Notes under the pieces: generated by a model
What the model was told of the DNA's origin: nothing
What the model saw: only the letters and a program-made list of their open reading frames with translations
Database searches by the model: none
Source: Candidatus Peribacteria bacterium
GTDB taxonomy: Bacteria; Patescibacteriota; Gracilibacteria; UBA1369; LOWO2-01-FULL-3
Length of the DNA stretch: 64,000 bases
NCBI GenBank assembly: GCA_943356465.1
Contig: CALREX010000005.1
Span: 62,001-126,000 of the forward strand
Direction: 5' to 3'
Part shown: positions 30,102 through 39,147 of the stretch, piece after piece
How the letters are laid out: the number at the start of each line of letters is the position of its first letter
Position numbering within the stretch: position 1 is the first letter of the stretch
Position numbers and translations under genes: made by a program

Positions 30102-30767
30102 TTATCTTAGAATTTTTAACGTTTCTGCAAATTCTTCAGGTAAATCAGCCCTGAAGTGCATTTTTTTGCCTGTGATCGGATGAACAAAATCCATTTCTGA
30201 TGAATGCAGAAAAAAGTGTCTAAATGGCACAATCTTCTGATATTTTACATATTCACTTCTGTCCATATAATCCCGATCCATGAGAAGTGCGTGGTCAAGG
30301 ATCCTGAAATGTTTTCTTATCTGGTGAAATTTTCCGGAAGTTATTTTTACTTCAACCAATGATGCTTTTACAGTTCTAAATTCCCTTAAAACAATATACT
30401 CGGTTTTTGCCGGGATTTTTGTTTTTGGGTCTTCTCTGGATGGTAATGGAATTTTTATTTCGCCTGCTTTCTTTTTTAAAATTCCTGTAACTATCGCCAG
30501 ATATGTCTTTTCTATCTTATCTAATCTTTGTCTTTGCATGATTGCCATGAAAACTTCTTTTGTTTTCGCAAAAATGACGAGACCGCTTGTGTCTCTGTCA
30601 ATTCTGTTTACCGGACGAAGTCTTATTCTTTCTTCCTGATATTTTCCTTTCAGTTCATCCAGCAGATTTTTCTGCTTGTTTCCTTTTGCCGCTACAGTCA
30701 AAAGTCCACGAGGCTTTGAAACCACGAGGACTGACTTATCTTCAAAAATGATTGTTTTACTTGGCAT
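30102..30767 (-). CDS. RluA-family pseudouridine synthase
   Basis: 221 residues, catalytic domain only (no S4 domain). Motif RPVNRIDRDTSGLVIFAKTKE contains the catalytic Asp; GKFHQIRKHFRILDHALLMDRDY and the C-terminal HSSEMDFVHPITGKKMHFRADLPEE are typical. It isomerises uridines in rRNA or tRNA; which position cannot be told. Start MPSKTIIFEDKSVLVVSKPRGL. It lies between the receiver gene (9 bases upstream) and DUF1624 (3 bases downstream) in one transcript. Confidence 0.92.
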   Translation of the reverse strand: MPSKTIIFEDKSVLVVSKPRGLLTVAAKGNKQKNLLDELKGKYQEERIRLRPVNRIDRDTSGLVIFAKTKEVFMAIMQRQRLDKIEKTYLAIVTGILKKKAGEIKIPLPSREDPKTKIPAKTEYIVLREFRTVKASLVEVKITSGKFHQIRKHFRILDHALLMDRDYMDRSEYVKYQKIVPFRHFFLHSSEMDFVHPITGKKMHFRADLPEEFAETLKILR

Positions 30768-30776
30768 GTGCGGATA

Positions 30777-31262
30777 TTAGCACATAATTGGGGGTTTGGC
30801 GATATTTTCTAACTCCGCAATTACCTCAAGTATAAAGTGCTGGAAGTTTGCCCTAATTCTCATGCAGTCGGGAAATTCCGGTACAAGCTCGACTTTGTGA
30901 TAAAAGATCTTATTTGCGAGATCTCTAAACTCTTGGCCATGTCCTTTTGAAAAAGCTATCCTGAAAACTTCAGGATGTTGACGGGCCATCAACTGCGCCA
31001 CCTGAAATCCTCTGTAATTTTCATAAGTAATCCCATCATCCTTAAGTGGCTGATATCCGTTCGAATTTATACTTCTGTCTAGTAGTGCTATTCTTACCCT
31101 TTTATCAGTTAAGGTTTGTATGGCCGACTCCAATGTCTGCGGAGCTACAATCTCCCATCCCTCAGGTAAAACAGGTCGCAAGGTATTTACCGCTAAATCG
31201 CGAAATTGTTGTTCATCGTCGACAACAAGGATTCTACTTGTTGCGTTACTTTGATTTGTCAT
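30777..31262 (-). CDS. Stand-alone response-regulator receiver domain
   Basis: 161 residues from ATG 31262 (MTNQSNATSRILVVDDE); 12 further upstream residues are possible. Receiver motifs: acidic pair VVDDE, phospho-acceptor Asp in IALLDRSI, Ser in RIAFSKG and Lys in FYHKVEL. An insertion of about 15 residues (NSNGYQPLKDDGITYEN) follows the phosphorylation site. There is no output domain and no histidine kinase in the window. It heads a minus-strand run with RluA and DUF1624, so a link to envelope or RNA modification would be speculation. Confidence 0.8.
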   Translation of the reverse strand: MTNQSNATSRILVVDDEQQFRDLAVNTLRPVLPEGWEIVAPQTLESAIQTLTDKRVRIALLDRSINSNGYQPLKDDGITYENYRGFQVAQLMARQHPEVFRIAFSKGHGQEFRDLANKIFYHKVELVPEFPDCMRIRANFQHFILEVIAELENIAKPPIMC

Positions 31263-31317
31263 AAGGTGTGATTTTAGTCTATTTTTATTTTTTGTCAATG
31301 CGTGGTATTATTTGGGT

Positions 31318-32556
31318 ATGAAAATTGGAATTATAGGTGCAGGAGCGGCTGGAATGATGACTGCGGCGACTATAGCTGAAGGATCAAGTAATGCAGATGT
31401 TTTCTTGATTGAAAAAAATGACGGTATTGGGAAGAAAGTTGAGATTACCGGAGGTGGAAGATGTAATGTAACTACAGGCTTTTCTGATATAAAAGAAATT
31501 TTAAAAAAATATCCAAGAGGTGCAAATTTTTTGAAGTTTGCAATGTATAATTTTTCACAAGCTGATGTTTTTGCGTGGGTTTCTTCGCATGGCGTACCTT
31601 TGAAAATCGAGGAAGATATGCGTGTTTTTCCAAAATCAAATAACGGTAAAGATATAACAAAACTTTTCAATAAAATTTTTGAAGAAAAAAAAGTAAATGT
31701 TTTGCTTAAACACAATGCTTCTGATGTTATAAAAAAAGATGATAAATTTTTTGTAAAATTTTCTGACGGGAAAGAATTGGATTTTGATTTTATTGTTTTC
31801 ACCAGCGGTGGCAATGCTTACAGTCATACCGGATCCACCGGTGATGGATATGCTTTTTCTAAAGCCTTAGGACATAAGATTACTGACCTTGCTCCGAGCC
31901 TTCATGCCTTTACTTTTGCTGAAAAACGCATGCCTGACCTTGCCGGAATCTCTTTCAAACATGTGAGTTTAAAAATTAAAGGAGAAAAAACTTATGAATT
32001 CACCGGGCCATTTGTCTTTACACACAGAGGAATTTCAGGGCCCGCTGTGTTTGCCCTTTCATCGATGGCCGCTCATGAAAAATTTGAGACTAAAGATGAT
32101 TCTTATTTGTTTATAGATTTTTTCCCTGAAAAAAAATATGAAGATGTTTTTGCTGAAATAAATCGATATGCCATAGAAAATCAAAAAAAAGAATTTATAA
32201 ATGTTTTGAAAAATTTTGTTCCAAAAGCACTTGCTGAAATAATGTGTGAAGATATGGAAATTGGTACAAAAAAGTGCATGGATGCGAGTAAAAAAGATTT
32301 GAATAAAACTGTAGAGTTTTTGAAAAATATGAAATTCAAAATTTCTGGAAAATCTCCGGGCGATGAATTTGTAACTGCAGGAGGAGTGGATTTACGAGAT
32401 ATAGACTCTAAAACAATGGAATCAAAAATTTGTCCGAATTTGTATTTTGCCGGAGAAATCCTGGATATTGATGGATTTACAGGCGGATTTAATTTACAAT
32501 CAGCTTGGTCTACCGGCAGACTTGCCGGAGAGAGTATTATTAAAAAAATATCATGA
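31318..32556 (+). CDS. YhiN/HI0933-type FAD-dependent oxidoreductase
   Basis: 412 residues from ATG 31318; two upstream residues via TTG are less likely. N-terminal dinucleotide fold MKIGIIGAGAAGMMTAATIAE, EITGGGRCNVTTG, an SGGNAYSHTGSTGDGYAFSKALGH segment, and the C-terminal FAD-binding block LYFAGEILDIDGFTGGFNLQSAWSTGRLAG. This is the HI0933 flavoprotein family, whose physiological substrate is not settled. Its stop overlaps the ATG of the MFS gene (ATGA). Confidence 0.92.
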   Translation: MKIGIIGAGAAGMMTAATIAEGSSNADVFLIEKNDGIGKKVEITGGGRCNVTTGFSDIKEILKKYPRGANFLKFAMYNFSQADVFAWVSSHGVPLKIEEDMRVFPKSNNGKDITKLFNKIFEEKKVNVLLKHNASDVIKKDDKFFVKFSDGKELDFDFIVFTSGGNAYSHTGSTGDGYAFSKALGHKITDLAPSLHAFTFAEKRMPDLAGISFKHVSLKIKGEKTYEFTGPFVFTHRGISGPAVFALSSMAAHEKFETKDDSYLFIDFFPEKKYEDVFAEINRYAIENQKKEFINVLKNFVPKALAEIMCEDMEIGTKKCMDASKKDLNKTVEFLKNMKFKISGKSPGDEFVTAGGVDLRDIDSKTMESKICPNLYFAGEILDIDGFTGGFNLQSAWSTGRLAGESIIKKIS

Positions 32557-33752
32557 AAAACTGGTTTAAAGGAATAACAAGAAATGTCGTTTTATTGGGA
32601 TTTGTGAGCCTTTTTACAGACTTGACTAGTCAAATGATTTTTCCTTTGATTCCTCTTTATCTTACTTCTGTTTTGGGTGCAAGTGCGACAGTTGTCGGAA
32701 TTGTTGAAGGAGCGGCAGAGACAACGGCATCTTTGCTAAAAGTAGTTTCCGGATATTTCTCAGATAAATTGCAAAAAAGAAAACCTTTTATATTTTTGGG
32801 ATATGGACTTTCTTCCATCACAAAACCTCTTTTTGCGCTTGCCACTTTTTGGCCTTTGGTACTTGGTATCAGAGTTATAGAAAGAATCGGAAAAGGAATA
32901 AGAGGTGCGCCGAGAGATGCGATCGTTACTGATTCATGCGAACCACAATATTATGGCAAAGCTTTCGGATTCCAAAGAGCAATGGATGGGGCGGGAAGTG
33001 TACTTGGAGCTATCATGGCATGGTTGCTTTTACCAATTTTGGGATACAAAAACTTGTTTCTTTCTTCTTTTTGGCCAGGACTTATTGTGATTTTCTTTAT
33101 TTTTCTAGTAAAAGAAAAAAAATATGAAAAAGTTCCTGAAGCTGAAAAAAAGACTTTAAAATTAAGCATAAAACTTTTACCAAATAATCTAAAACTTTTT
33201 GTTTTGGTTTCAGCAATTTTTGCATTGGGACAGTTCGGCTATGCTTTTTTACTTTTGAAGGCTAAGAGTCTTGGATTTTCGGATAGCAACTCGATTTTGC
33301 TTTATGTATTTTTCTATCTTATTTATACAATTGTTACCACTCCGGCCGGCGCGCTTTCTGATAAATTTGGGAGAAAAATAATTTTAGTTATAGGATTTTT
33401 ACTTTTTGCATTAACTTCTTTTGGCCTTATATTCGCGAATAGTATGCCTTCTCTTTTACTTGCCTTCGCGGTTTATGGAATTTTCTATGCAATGGTGGAT
33501 GGTGTACAAAGAGCCTTTGTTGCCGACACTGCACCAAAACATTTGAAAGCAACAGCACTCGGACTTCTTCAAACTGCTATAGCACTTACTGCACTTCCAG
33601 GAGGACTTATTGCCGGACTTTTATGGGATAAATTTGGGCCTAATGCGACGTTTATTTACGGCGGAACATTATCAATTATTTCTTTGGTACTGTTCTTATT
33701 TGTTAAAACAAAAGATCAAGCTCCGGAAGTTATGCCTGTTACTGAAATTTAA
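32553..33752 (+). CDS. Major facilitator superfamily transporter
   Basis: 399 residues with about 12 membrane segments. The loop-2 motif DKLQKRKP and the duplicate loop DKFGRK in the second half are MFS signatures; RIGKGIRGAPRDAIVTDS is typical of a subfamily related to drug/sugar exporters in uncultured bacteria. Substrate unknown. Translationally coupled to the flavoprotein gene through ATGA. It overlaps the convergent Gmad2 gene by 14 bases. Confidence 0.93.
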   Translation: MKNWFKGITRNVVLLGFVSLFTDLTSQMIFPLIPLYLTSVLGASATVVGIVEGAAETTASLLKVVSGYFSDKLQKRKPFIFLGYGLSSITKPLFALATFWPLVLGIRVIERIGKGIRGAPRDAIVTDSCEPQYYGKAFGFQRAMDGAGSVLGAIMAWLLLPILGYKNLFLSSFWPGLIVIFFIFLVKEKKYEKVPEAEKKTLKLSIKLLPNNLKLFVLVSAIFALGQFGYAFLLLKAKSLGFSDSNSILLYVFFYLIYTIVTTPAGALSDKFGRKIILVIGFLLFALTSFGLIFANSMPSLLLAFAVYGIFYAMVDGVQRAFVADTAPKHLKATALGLLQTAIALTALPGGLIAGLLWDKFGPNATFIYGGTLSIISLVLFLFVKTKDQAPEVMPVTEI

Positions 33753-34227
33753 CGGGCAGTTTAAATTCTTGAGCGTTATCTTTTAATCCTGACGGATTAC
33801 TATTTTCGAAAATCAAGAAACCTGTCTTTGATGAAGTTTTATCAAAAGAGATTTGTCCTTTGAATGGGACAAAATCTTCCGTCATCCAATTCCCAACAGC
33901 CTTTACAGTCCCACTCCCTATCTCTTTCCTCTGTTCGTCTATAACTTTTACCGGAGACACTGCTTCAAAAAACCATGTGCCTTTTGCACTTCCTTCTATA
34001 GAAACCGGCGTTGAAATTAATGCGTTTGCCAGAGGTTTTGTGACCGTTATATTTTCATTTACCGGTGTTGAAGTTTCCAGAGATTTTTCATATTTTGCAT
34101 TTTCCATTTTCACATTATCAACGCCTTTTTCTTCCGTCTCACTTTTGTTTTGCATAAATGCCGCAACACCGTAAATTATTGCTATTCCTAAAACCATGCC
34201 GAGCAGAAAGAATGTAAATTTTTTCAT
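33739..34227 (-). CDS. Membrane-anchored Gmad2 (Ig-like) domain protein
   Basis: 162 residues. N-terminal membrane anchor (about 4-25), a charged linker, then a Gmad2 immunoglobulin-like domain: ITVTKPLANALISTPVSIEGSAKGTWFFEAVSPVKVIDE...GQISF. These domains occur on extracellular sides of envelope proteins and in spore-germination proteins; here it is probably an envelope binding or structural module. The start lies one base after the argH stop, so it is the last gene of the glycerate/argH run. Confidence 0.85.
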   Translation of the reverse strand: MKKFTFFLLGMVLGIAIIYGVAAFMQNKSETEEKGVDNVKMENAKYEKSLETSTPVNENITVTKPLANALISTPVSIEGSAKGTWFFEAVSPVKVIDEQRKEIGSGTVKAVGNWMTEDFVPFKGQISFDKTSSKTGFLIFENSNPSGLKDNAQEFKLPVKFQ

Positions 34228-34228
34228 T

Positions 34229-35572
34229 TTATTTTGTTAATTTTTTTGCTTCTTGTCTGAGTTTGTCGAGTTGTAGATTCCCAGCTCCTCCTTGATGTTT
34301 AGACTCTTTCAACATTTTTACAATATTGTCTTTGTTGATTATTATCTTGTCCAAATTCAATCCTACTTCTCTGTATGCATCTCTAAACATTTTACCTTTT
34401 TTTACCAATTCAAAAGCTTTATGTGTGGCAAAAAGTTCAGGAGTCATATCTTCATACAAAGCATCTTCATTCGGAATCAGTTTTTTCACGATTATTGACG
34501 CAACCTGAAGTGACATTTCTGTGTAACGTAAGCCCAAAAACAAAGGTCTTTTTATTTCCTGTCCATCTCTGTGATAACCTGAGACTTTGTTTAAAATATT
34601 CATTGTGATTTCATTTCTACAAGAAATTACCGTTGCTGTTCGTCCTCTTATCAGCTCTGCGACATCGAGATTTTTCTTTTGTGGCATGATCGAAGAACCT
34701 GTTCCTATTTCATCTGTGATTGTGAAAAATTTGAATTCCTGCGTCGTGAAAAGAAGGAAATCACTAGCCATTTTGTTTAACGTAAGCATTATCTGGCAAC
34801 ATGCCTCAAGTACCATGCCTTCGATTTTTCCGCGTGAATTATGACAATAAATCACGTTGCTCTGTGTACGTGATAACCCCAAATCTTTTGACAATTTATC
34901 TCTATCAAATGCAAATGGAGAACCGTATCCAGCACCACTTCCGAGCGGATTTTGATCCACCAAAACATCGCTTATTGCAGACATTATTTTAATGTCGTCG
35001 AGTAGGCTTTCCGCAAAAGATCCATACCATGTGCCAAGCGTTGTCGGCATGGCTTTTTGCATGTGCGTAAATCCAGGCATTGGCACAAATTCATGTTTTT
35101 GCGCCATGTCTATAAGGTCATTTACAAGCGCCAAAGAAAATGATTTCATCTCTTTCATTTTCTCTTTCATAAAAAGTCTCATCGTAACCAAAATCTGATC
35201 ATTTCGTGAACGTGCTGTGTGAATTTTTTTACCGATATCTCCGTGATGATCAGTCAAATAATTTTCTATTTTTGTATGACAATCTTCATCTTCGACTTTT
35301 AATTGAAATTTTCCAGCCTTATACAGAGCCATTATTTCATCAAGTCCTTTTTCTAAAATCTTCAGATCAGCGTTCGTCAAAATGCCATGTCTGTGAAGCA
35401 TTTTTCCATAAGCATATGATCCTTGAACATCATAAGGAATAAGCTCCTGATCGTAGATAACATCGTCACCGGAATTATATAACTCGATCATTGGGTTTAG
35501 AGTAAAACCTTGTTTCTGCCAAAGTTTTTTCTGTACAGACTCTTGTTTTGTTTTTGTGATTTTTTTCGTCAT
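34229..35572 (-). CDS. argH: Argininosuccinate lyase
   Basis: 447 residues. Fumarase/aspartase-superfamily enzyme with ArgH-specific blocks: LWQKQGFTLNPMIELYNSG, HTARSRNDQILVTMRLFMKE, PGFTHMQKAMPTT, NPLGSGAGYGSPF and the mobile catalytic loop GSSIMPQKKNLDVAELIRG. It splits argininosuccinate to arginine and fumarate. No argG or other arginine gene is nearby, so it may act in a short salvage route or on fumarate supply. It sits between a CodA-like amidohydrolase and the Gmad2 gene in one operon. Confidence 0.95.
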   Translation of the reverse strand: MTKKITKTKQESVQKKLWQKQGFTLNPMIELYNSGDDVIYDQELIPYDVQGSYAYGKMLHRHGILTNADLKILEKGLDEIMALYKAGKFQLKVEDEDCHTKIENYLTDHHGDIGKKIHTARSRNDQILVTMRLFMKEKMKEMKSFSLALVNDLIDMAQKHEFVPMPGFTHMQKAMPTTLGTWYGSFAESLLDDIKIMSAISDVLVDQNPLGSGAGYGSPFAFDRDKLSKDLGLSRTQSNVIYCHNSRGKIEGMVLEACCQIMLTLNKMASDFLLFTTQEFKFFTITDEIGTGSSIMPQKKNLDVAELIRGRTATVISCRNEITMNILNKVSGYHRDGQEIKRPLFLGLRYTEMSLQVASIIVKKLIPNEDALYEDMTPELFATHKAFELVKKGKMFRDAYREVGLNLDKIIINKDNIVKMLKESKHQGGAGNLQLDKLRQEAKKLTK

Positions 35573-35584
35573 GGCAAAGATTTG

Positions 35585-36589
35585 TTAGTTAAGTTTCATG
35601 GTTTTGCGTCCGTTGATTGTGGCCATTTGTGCCAATTTTTCTATGTCGTAAAATCTAATTGCGCTCGCAAGTGAAATAACTTCTTCAAATAAATCTCCAT
35701 TATCTTCCGGTACGAAAATGTCTGAAATATTGTCCGTGCCGAGAGATACGTTTACTCCATGTGCCAGCATTTCGTCGGCTTGTGCGATGGAATTGTGAAG
35801 TGGAGCTATCTTGTCTTTGTGCTGTTTCATGCTGATCGCAGCTTTTGGACAAACTGTGACATTTACTCCAAGACCTGACATTTTTTCATATATTCTTTTT
35901 CTATCCGCTTCCATTTGCGCCGCGACTGAAATCGCGTGAACAAAAGTAACACGTCCCTGCATTCCCGCTTTTTCTATTGTCTCTAAAACCCATTCACTGT
36001 CTTTTTCTTCCGGATTATTTTCCTGATCTATGTGCATGTCGATATCTTTGTCGAAGTTTTTTGCCATGCTTATGAGAAAATCCAAATGTTTTTTATCTCC
36101 ATCATTTTTATTTCTATCTCTCGATGGAAGTCCTCCGACTACGTCACAGATAGCACATGCTTGCTCAAAGAGATCCATTTTCTCTTTGCTAGGCTCTGTC
36201 CTGTCTTCGTTCATGAAGCCTTCAAGTGGATGCGCTACTAATTGAAGTACAAATTTTCCTTTGTATTTTTCCCTCACTTTTGCGGCAGAGTTTACTACCA
36301 GCATTCCAACTATACTGTCGGCATCAACGTGCGTTCTGCAAGCCGTAATTCCTTGCTTCATAAAATCTTCAATGCAGTATGTGAGCCTTTCTATAAGAGA
36401 TTCCTCTGTATGCTTTCTTTTTATCTCGCGATTAAGCACCCATTTTTCCTCCATCAATGCTGAAGCCTGCTTCCAGATTTCAGGAGTCAGCGTATATGCG
36501 CGATCAAGATGTGCATGGCAATTAGCCATTCCTTTAGTCTTTTTGACCTCCTCAAAAAAAAGTTCTTTGAATGGAAATTTCTGTATCAT
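35585..36589 (-). CDS. Cytosine-deaminase-like amidohydrolase
   Basis: 334 residues from ATG 36589; a TTG 18 bases upstream is less likely. TIM-barrel metal hydrolase of the CodA-like group: NCHAHLDRAYTLTP (HxH), CRTHVDAD, IDMHIDQENNPEE (metal His plus the Glu/Asp region), a His in TFVHAIS and the metal Asp in LGTDNISD. All metal ligands appear present. Substrate could be cytosine or another ring amide; the gene neighbours do not decide it. Follows glycerate kinase and precedes argH by 12 bases. Confidence 0.82.
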   Translation of the reverse strand: MIQKFPFKELFFEEVKKTKGMANCHAHLDRAYTLTPEIWKQASALMEEKWVLNREIKRKHTEESLIERLTYCIEDFMKQGITACRTHVDADSIVGMLVVNSAAKVREKYKGKFVLQLVAHPLEGFMNEDRTEPSKEKMDLFEQACAICDVVGGLPSRDRNKNDGDKKHLDFLISMAKNFDKDIDMHIDQENNPEEKDSEWVLETIEKAGMQGRVTFVHAISVAAQMEADRKRIYEKMSGLGVNVTVCPKAAISMKQHKDKIAPLHNSIAQADEMLAHGVNVSLGTDNISDIFVPEDNGDLFEEVISLASAIRFYDIEKLAQMATINGRKTMKLN

Positions 36590-36616
36590 TGCAAAATTTT
36601 TTAACAAAAATCTGTT

Positions 36617-37990
36617 TTATTTATTCTCGTTGTATTTGGAAGAAATTGCAAGAGTGTTTTGATTCAAAATCACCGCAATATCCCCAACATTTGTGCCGGA
36701 AGGACCTGTGTAGATGAGGCAATCTAAGTTTTTCAGGGCACTATATGAATCGTTATTCTTCAGATATTTTTCGATATCTATATTCTTTTCTTTGCAAAGT
36801 CTTTTTAAGTCACCTGTGATTATTGCACCGGCGACTGGAACAGGTGCTATACCATCTACTCCGTCTGTCGCTAATGTCATAAGTTTTGCTGTTTCCGGAA
36901 TTTCTTTTATCGCGCTAAGTGCTAATTCCTGATTTCGTCCGCCAAATCCTTTCCCAATAATTTTCACTACTGTTTCACCACCAAAAATATAAATTTTGTT
37001 TTTTTCCGATGGTGGTTTCTTTTGATTTTTAACTTTTTCAAAAAGTTTTTTTGGTATTAATTTCGCTTCTCCTTCAAGAAAATCTGGAAAGATTTCGACT
37101 GAATATTTTTTCTTTTCCAAGAATTTTCGCAAATGTTTTAGTGCAACTGTATTACTTCCGATTACATAATTTTTTACTTTTTTATTGTTTATAGATTTTG
37201 GAGTTTCGTTTACTTCAAGTACTTTTTCGGCTTTTGTGTTCTTTATTCCGTATTTTTTTAAAATATTTAGTGCGTCACTTGAAGTACTTTTATCAAGGAC
37301 TGTTGGACCTGAAGCGATTATGTCCAAATCATCGTTTTTTACATCCGAAATGTATAGAGCGATTAGATCCGCCGGCATTATTTTTGCCGCCAGATTTCCT
37401 CCTTTTATTGCTGACAAATGTTTTCTGACTGTGTTTATTTCGTGAATTGTTGCTGTCGATTTCAGGAGTTGTTTTGTTATTTCCACTTTATCTTTCAGGC
37501 TTAATGGAGCGATTGGTGCAGGCAACATTGCTGATCCTCCGCCGCTGATGAGGCAGATTACGAGTACTCTTTCTTTTGTTTTTTTTGCGTGCTTACTAGC
37601 TTTTTCTGCAATTTTTAAAATTTCTTTTGTGCCTTTTAGGCCATTCTCATCCGGAAACGGATGTCCTGCGCGATTTACAATTATTTTCCCGAGTTTTTTT
37701 GTGATTGCTTGCGGCACATTTATAAATCCCTCCGTTATGCGGTTTTTTAAAAGTTTATTTATTTCTTTTGCCATGAAATAAGTGGCTTTTCCTGCTCCGA
37801 TGACGAAGATTTTTTTATAATTCTTTAAATCAAAAATTTGCCCCTCTATTTTAAGTTTTTCTCCTTTCAAATGTATAGAGTTTTTTATCAAATTTTCAGG
37901 AGACAAAAAGCGCAAGGCCTCATCGGCTAAATCCAAAAGGAGACGTGAATCCGGAAAGGCTTTCAGAAGTTTTGTTTTGTTTTTTATCAT
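36617..37990 (-). CDS. Glycerate 2-kinase (GckA/MOFRL family)
   Basis: 457 residues. N-terminal DUF4147 domain with GAGKATYFMAKEI, ICLISGGGSAMLPAPI and LSAIKGGNLAAKIMPA, and C-terminal MOFRL domain with GKGFGGRNQELALSA and ATDGVDGIAPVPVAGAI. Phosphorylates D-glycerate, in this family usually to 2-phosphoglycerate. The gene upstream encodes a hydroxypyruvate/glyoxylate reductase that makes glycerate, which agrees with the assignment. Confidence 0.93.
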   Translation of the reverse strand: MIKNKTKLLKAFPDSRLLLDLADEALRFLSPENLIKNSIHLKGEKLKIEGQIFDLKNYKKIFVIGAGKATYFMAKEINKLLKNRITEGFINVPQAITKKLGKIIVNRAGHPFPDENGLKGTKEILKIAEKASKHAKKTKERVLVICLISGGGSAMLPAPIAPLSLKDKVEITKQLLKSTATIHEINTVRKHLSAIKGGNLAAKIMPADLIALYISDVKNDDLDIIASGPTVLDKSTSSDALNILKKYGIKNTKAEKVLEVNETPKSINNKKVKNYVIGSNTVALKHLRKFLEKKKYSVEIFPDFLEGEAKLIPKKLFEKVKNQKKPPSEKNKIYIFGGETVVKIIGKGFGGRNQELALSAIKEIPETAKLMTLATDGVDGIAPVPVAGAIITGDLKRLCKEKNIDIEKYLKNNDSYSALKNLDCLIYTGPSGTNVGDIAVILNQNTLAISSKYNENK

Positions 37991-38059
37991 ATGGCAAATT
38001 TCAGGTTATATCATACACTACCATAAATTATTCAACAATTTTATGTGAAAACTGTAACT

Positions 38060-39034
38060 TTATTTTGCCAACACTTCCTGATTTAAAATAGACACAGGTG
38101 CTTGCCCTTCGATCAAAACTCCAATAATATTTTGTGCTGCAACTTCAGACATTTTTGTCCTTGCTTCCCATGTAGCTGAGGCTGTGTGTGGAGTCATTAC
38201 CAAATTTTTGCATTTCTCAAGTCCTGCCAAACGTCTTGGTTCTTTTTCGAAAACGTCAATTCCAGCACCCCTTATTGTCCCCTCTTGAAGAGCTTTTAGA
38301 AGCGCCTCTTCATCAACAACCGGCCCACGTGCGGTGTTTATCAAGTATGCACTTTTCTTCATCATTTTTAATTCTTTTTCTCCGATGAAGTGTCTTGTAT
38401 TTTCATTTAATGGCACGTGTACACTCACAATATCTGATTCTCTCAAAAGTTCGTCCAATTCAACTTTTCTTGCTCCTCCTGTGCTTTTTTCGCTGTGATC
38501 CATGTAAATAATTTTGCAATCGAATGCTTTTTCCATCATTTCTCCAAGTTTTTGACCGATTCTTCCATATCCGATAATTCCAACCGTTTTGCCTTCAAGC
38601 TCTGTTCCAAGCATGTACATCGGCCCCCAGCCAGGGAATGAATCTTCTCTCATCACCATGTCTCCTTCGTTTGTTCTTTTCGCGACCGACATTATCAAAG
38701 CAAGTGCGTGTTCTGCTGTAGATTGAGTTAAAACCTCAGGAGTATTCCCAACTGCAATGCCTCTTTGCGTGGCCTGCGGAACCTGGATATTGTCGTATCC
38801 TACTGCGAAATTTGAAATTACTTTTAAATTTGGAACTTGATCCATGAGTTCAGCATCCATTTTGTCTGTCAAAATCGTCAAAACACCATCACAGTCTTTT
38901 AGTTCTTCTATCAATTTATCTCTTGGAATCGGGCTATCTTCTCTTCTTACTTTCAAATCGAAGTGTTGTTCAAGCATTTTAAGACCCGCTTCCGGAATTT
39001 CTCTTGTGACGAATACTTTTTTTCTTGAATCCAT
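38060..39034 (-). CDS. D-2-hydroxyacid dehydrogenase, glyoxylate/hydroxypyruvate reductase type
   Basis: 324 residues from ATG 39034 (MDSRKKVFVTREIPEAGLKML). NAD(P) fold motif VGIIGYGRIGQKLGEMM, substrate Arg in INTARGPVVDEEAL, Glu in IDVFEKEPRRL and catalytic His in MTPHTASAT. The sequence is of the GyaR/GRHPR type. Together with the downstream glycerate kinase it would carry hydroxypyruvate to phosphoglycerate, feeding lower glycolysis. A 69-base gap separates the two genes. Confidence 0.92.
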   Translation of the reverse strand: MDSRKKVFVTREIPEAGLKMLEQHFDLKVRREDSPIPRDKLIEELKDCDGVLTILTDKMDAELMDQVPNLKVISNFAVGYDNIQVPQATQRGIAVGNTPEVLTQSTAEHALALIMSVAKRTNEGDMVMREDSFPGWGPMYMLGTELEGKTVGIIGYGRIGQKLGEMMEKAFDCKIIYMDHSEKSTGGARKVELDELLRESDIVSVHVPLNENTRHFIGEKELKMMKKSAYLINTARGPVVDEEALLKALQEGTIRGAGIDVFEKEPRRLAGLEKCKNLVMTPHTASATWEARTKMSEVAAQNIIGVLIEGQAPVSILNQEVLAK

Positions 39035-39147
39035 TGTATTAGTGTTAAGATAAACCAAAGGGTCTTTATACCCCCTCTGTTGTCAATTAAAACATCTTTA
39101 GAAGTTAAATGCAATCAATTTTTAAAAATGTCAAATACGGCTTCTAG

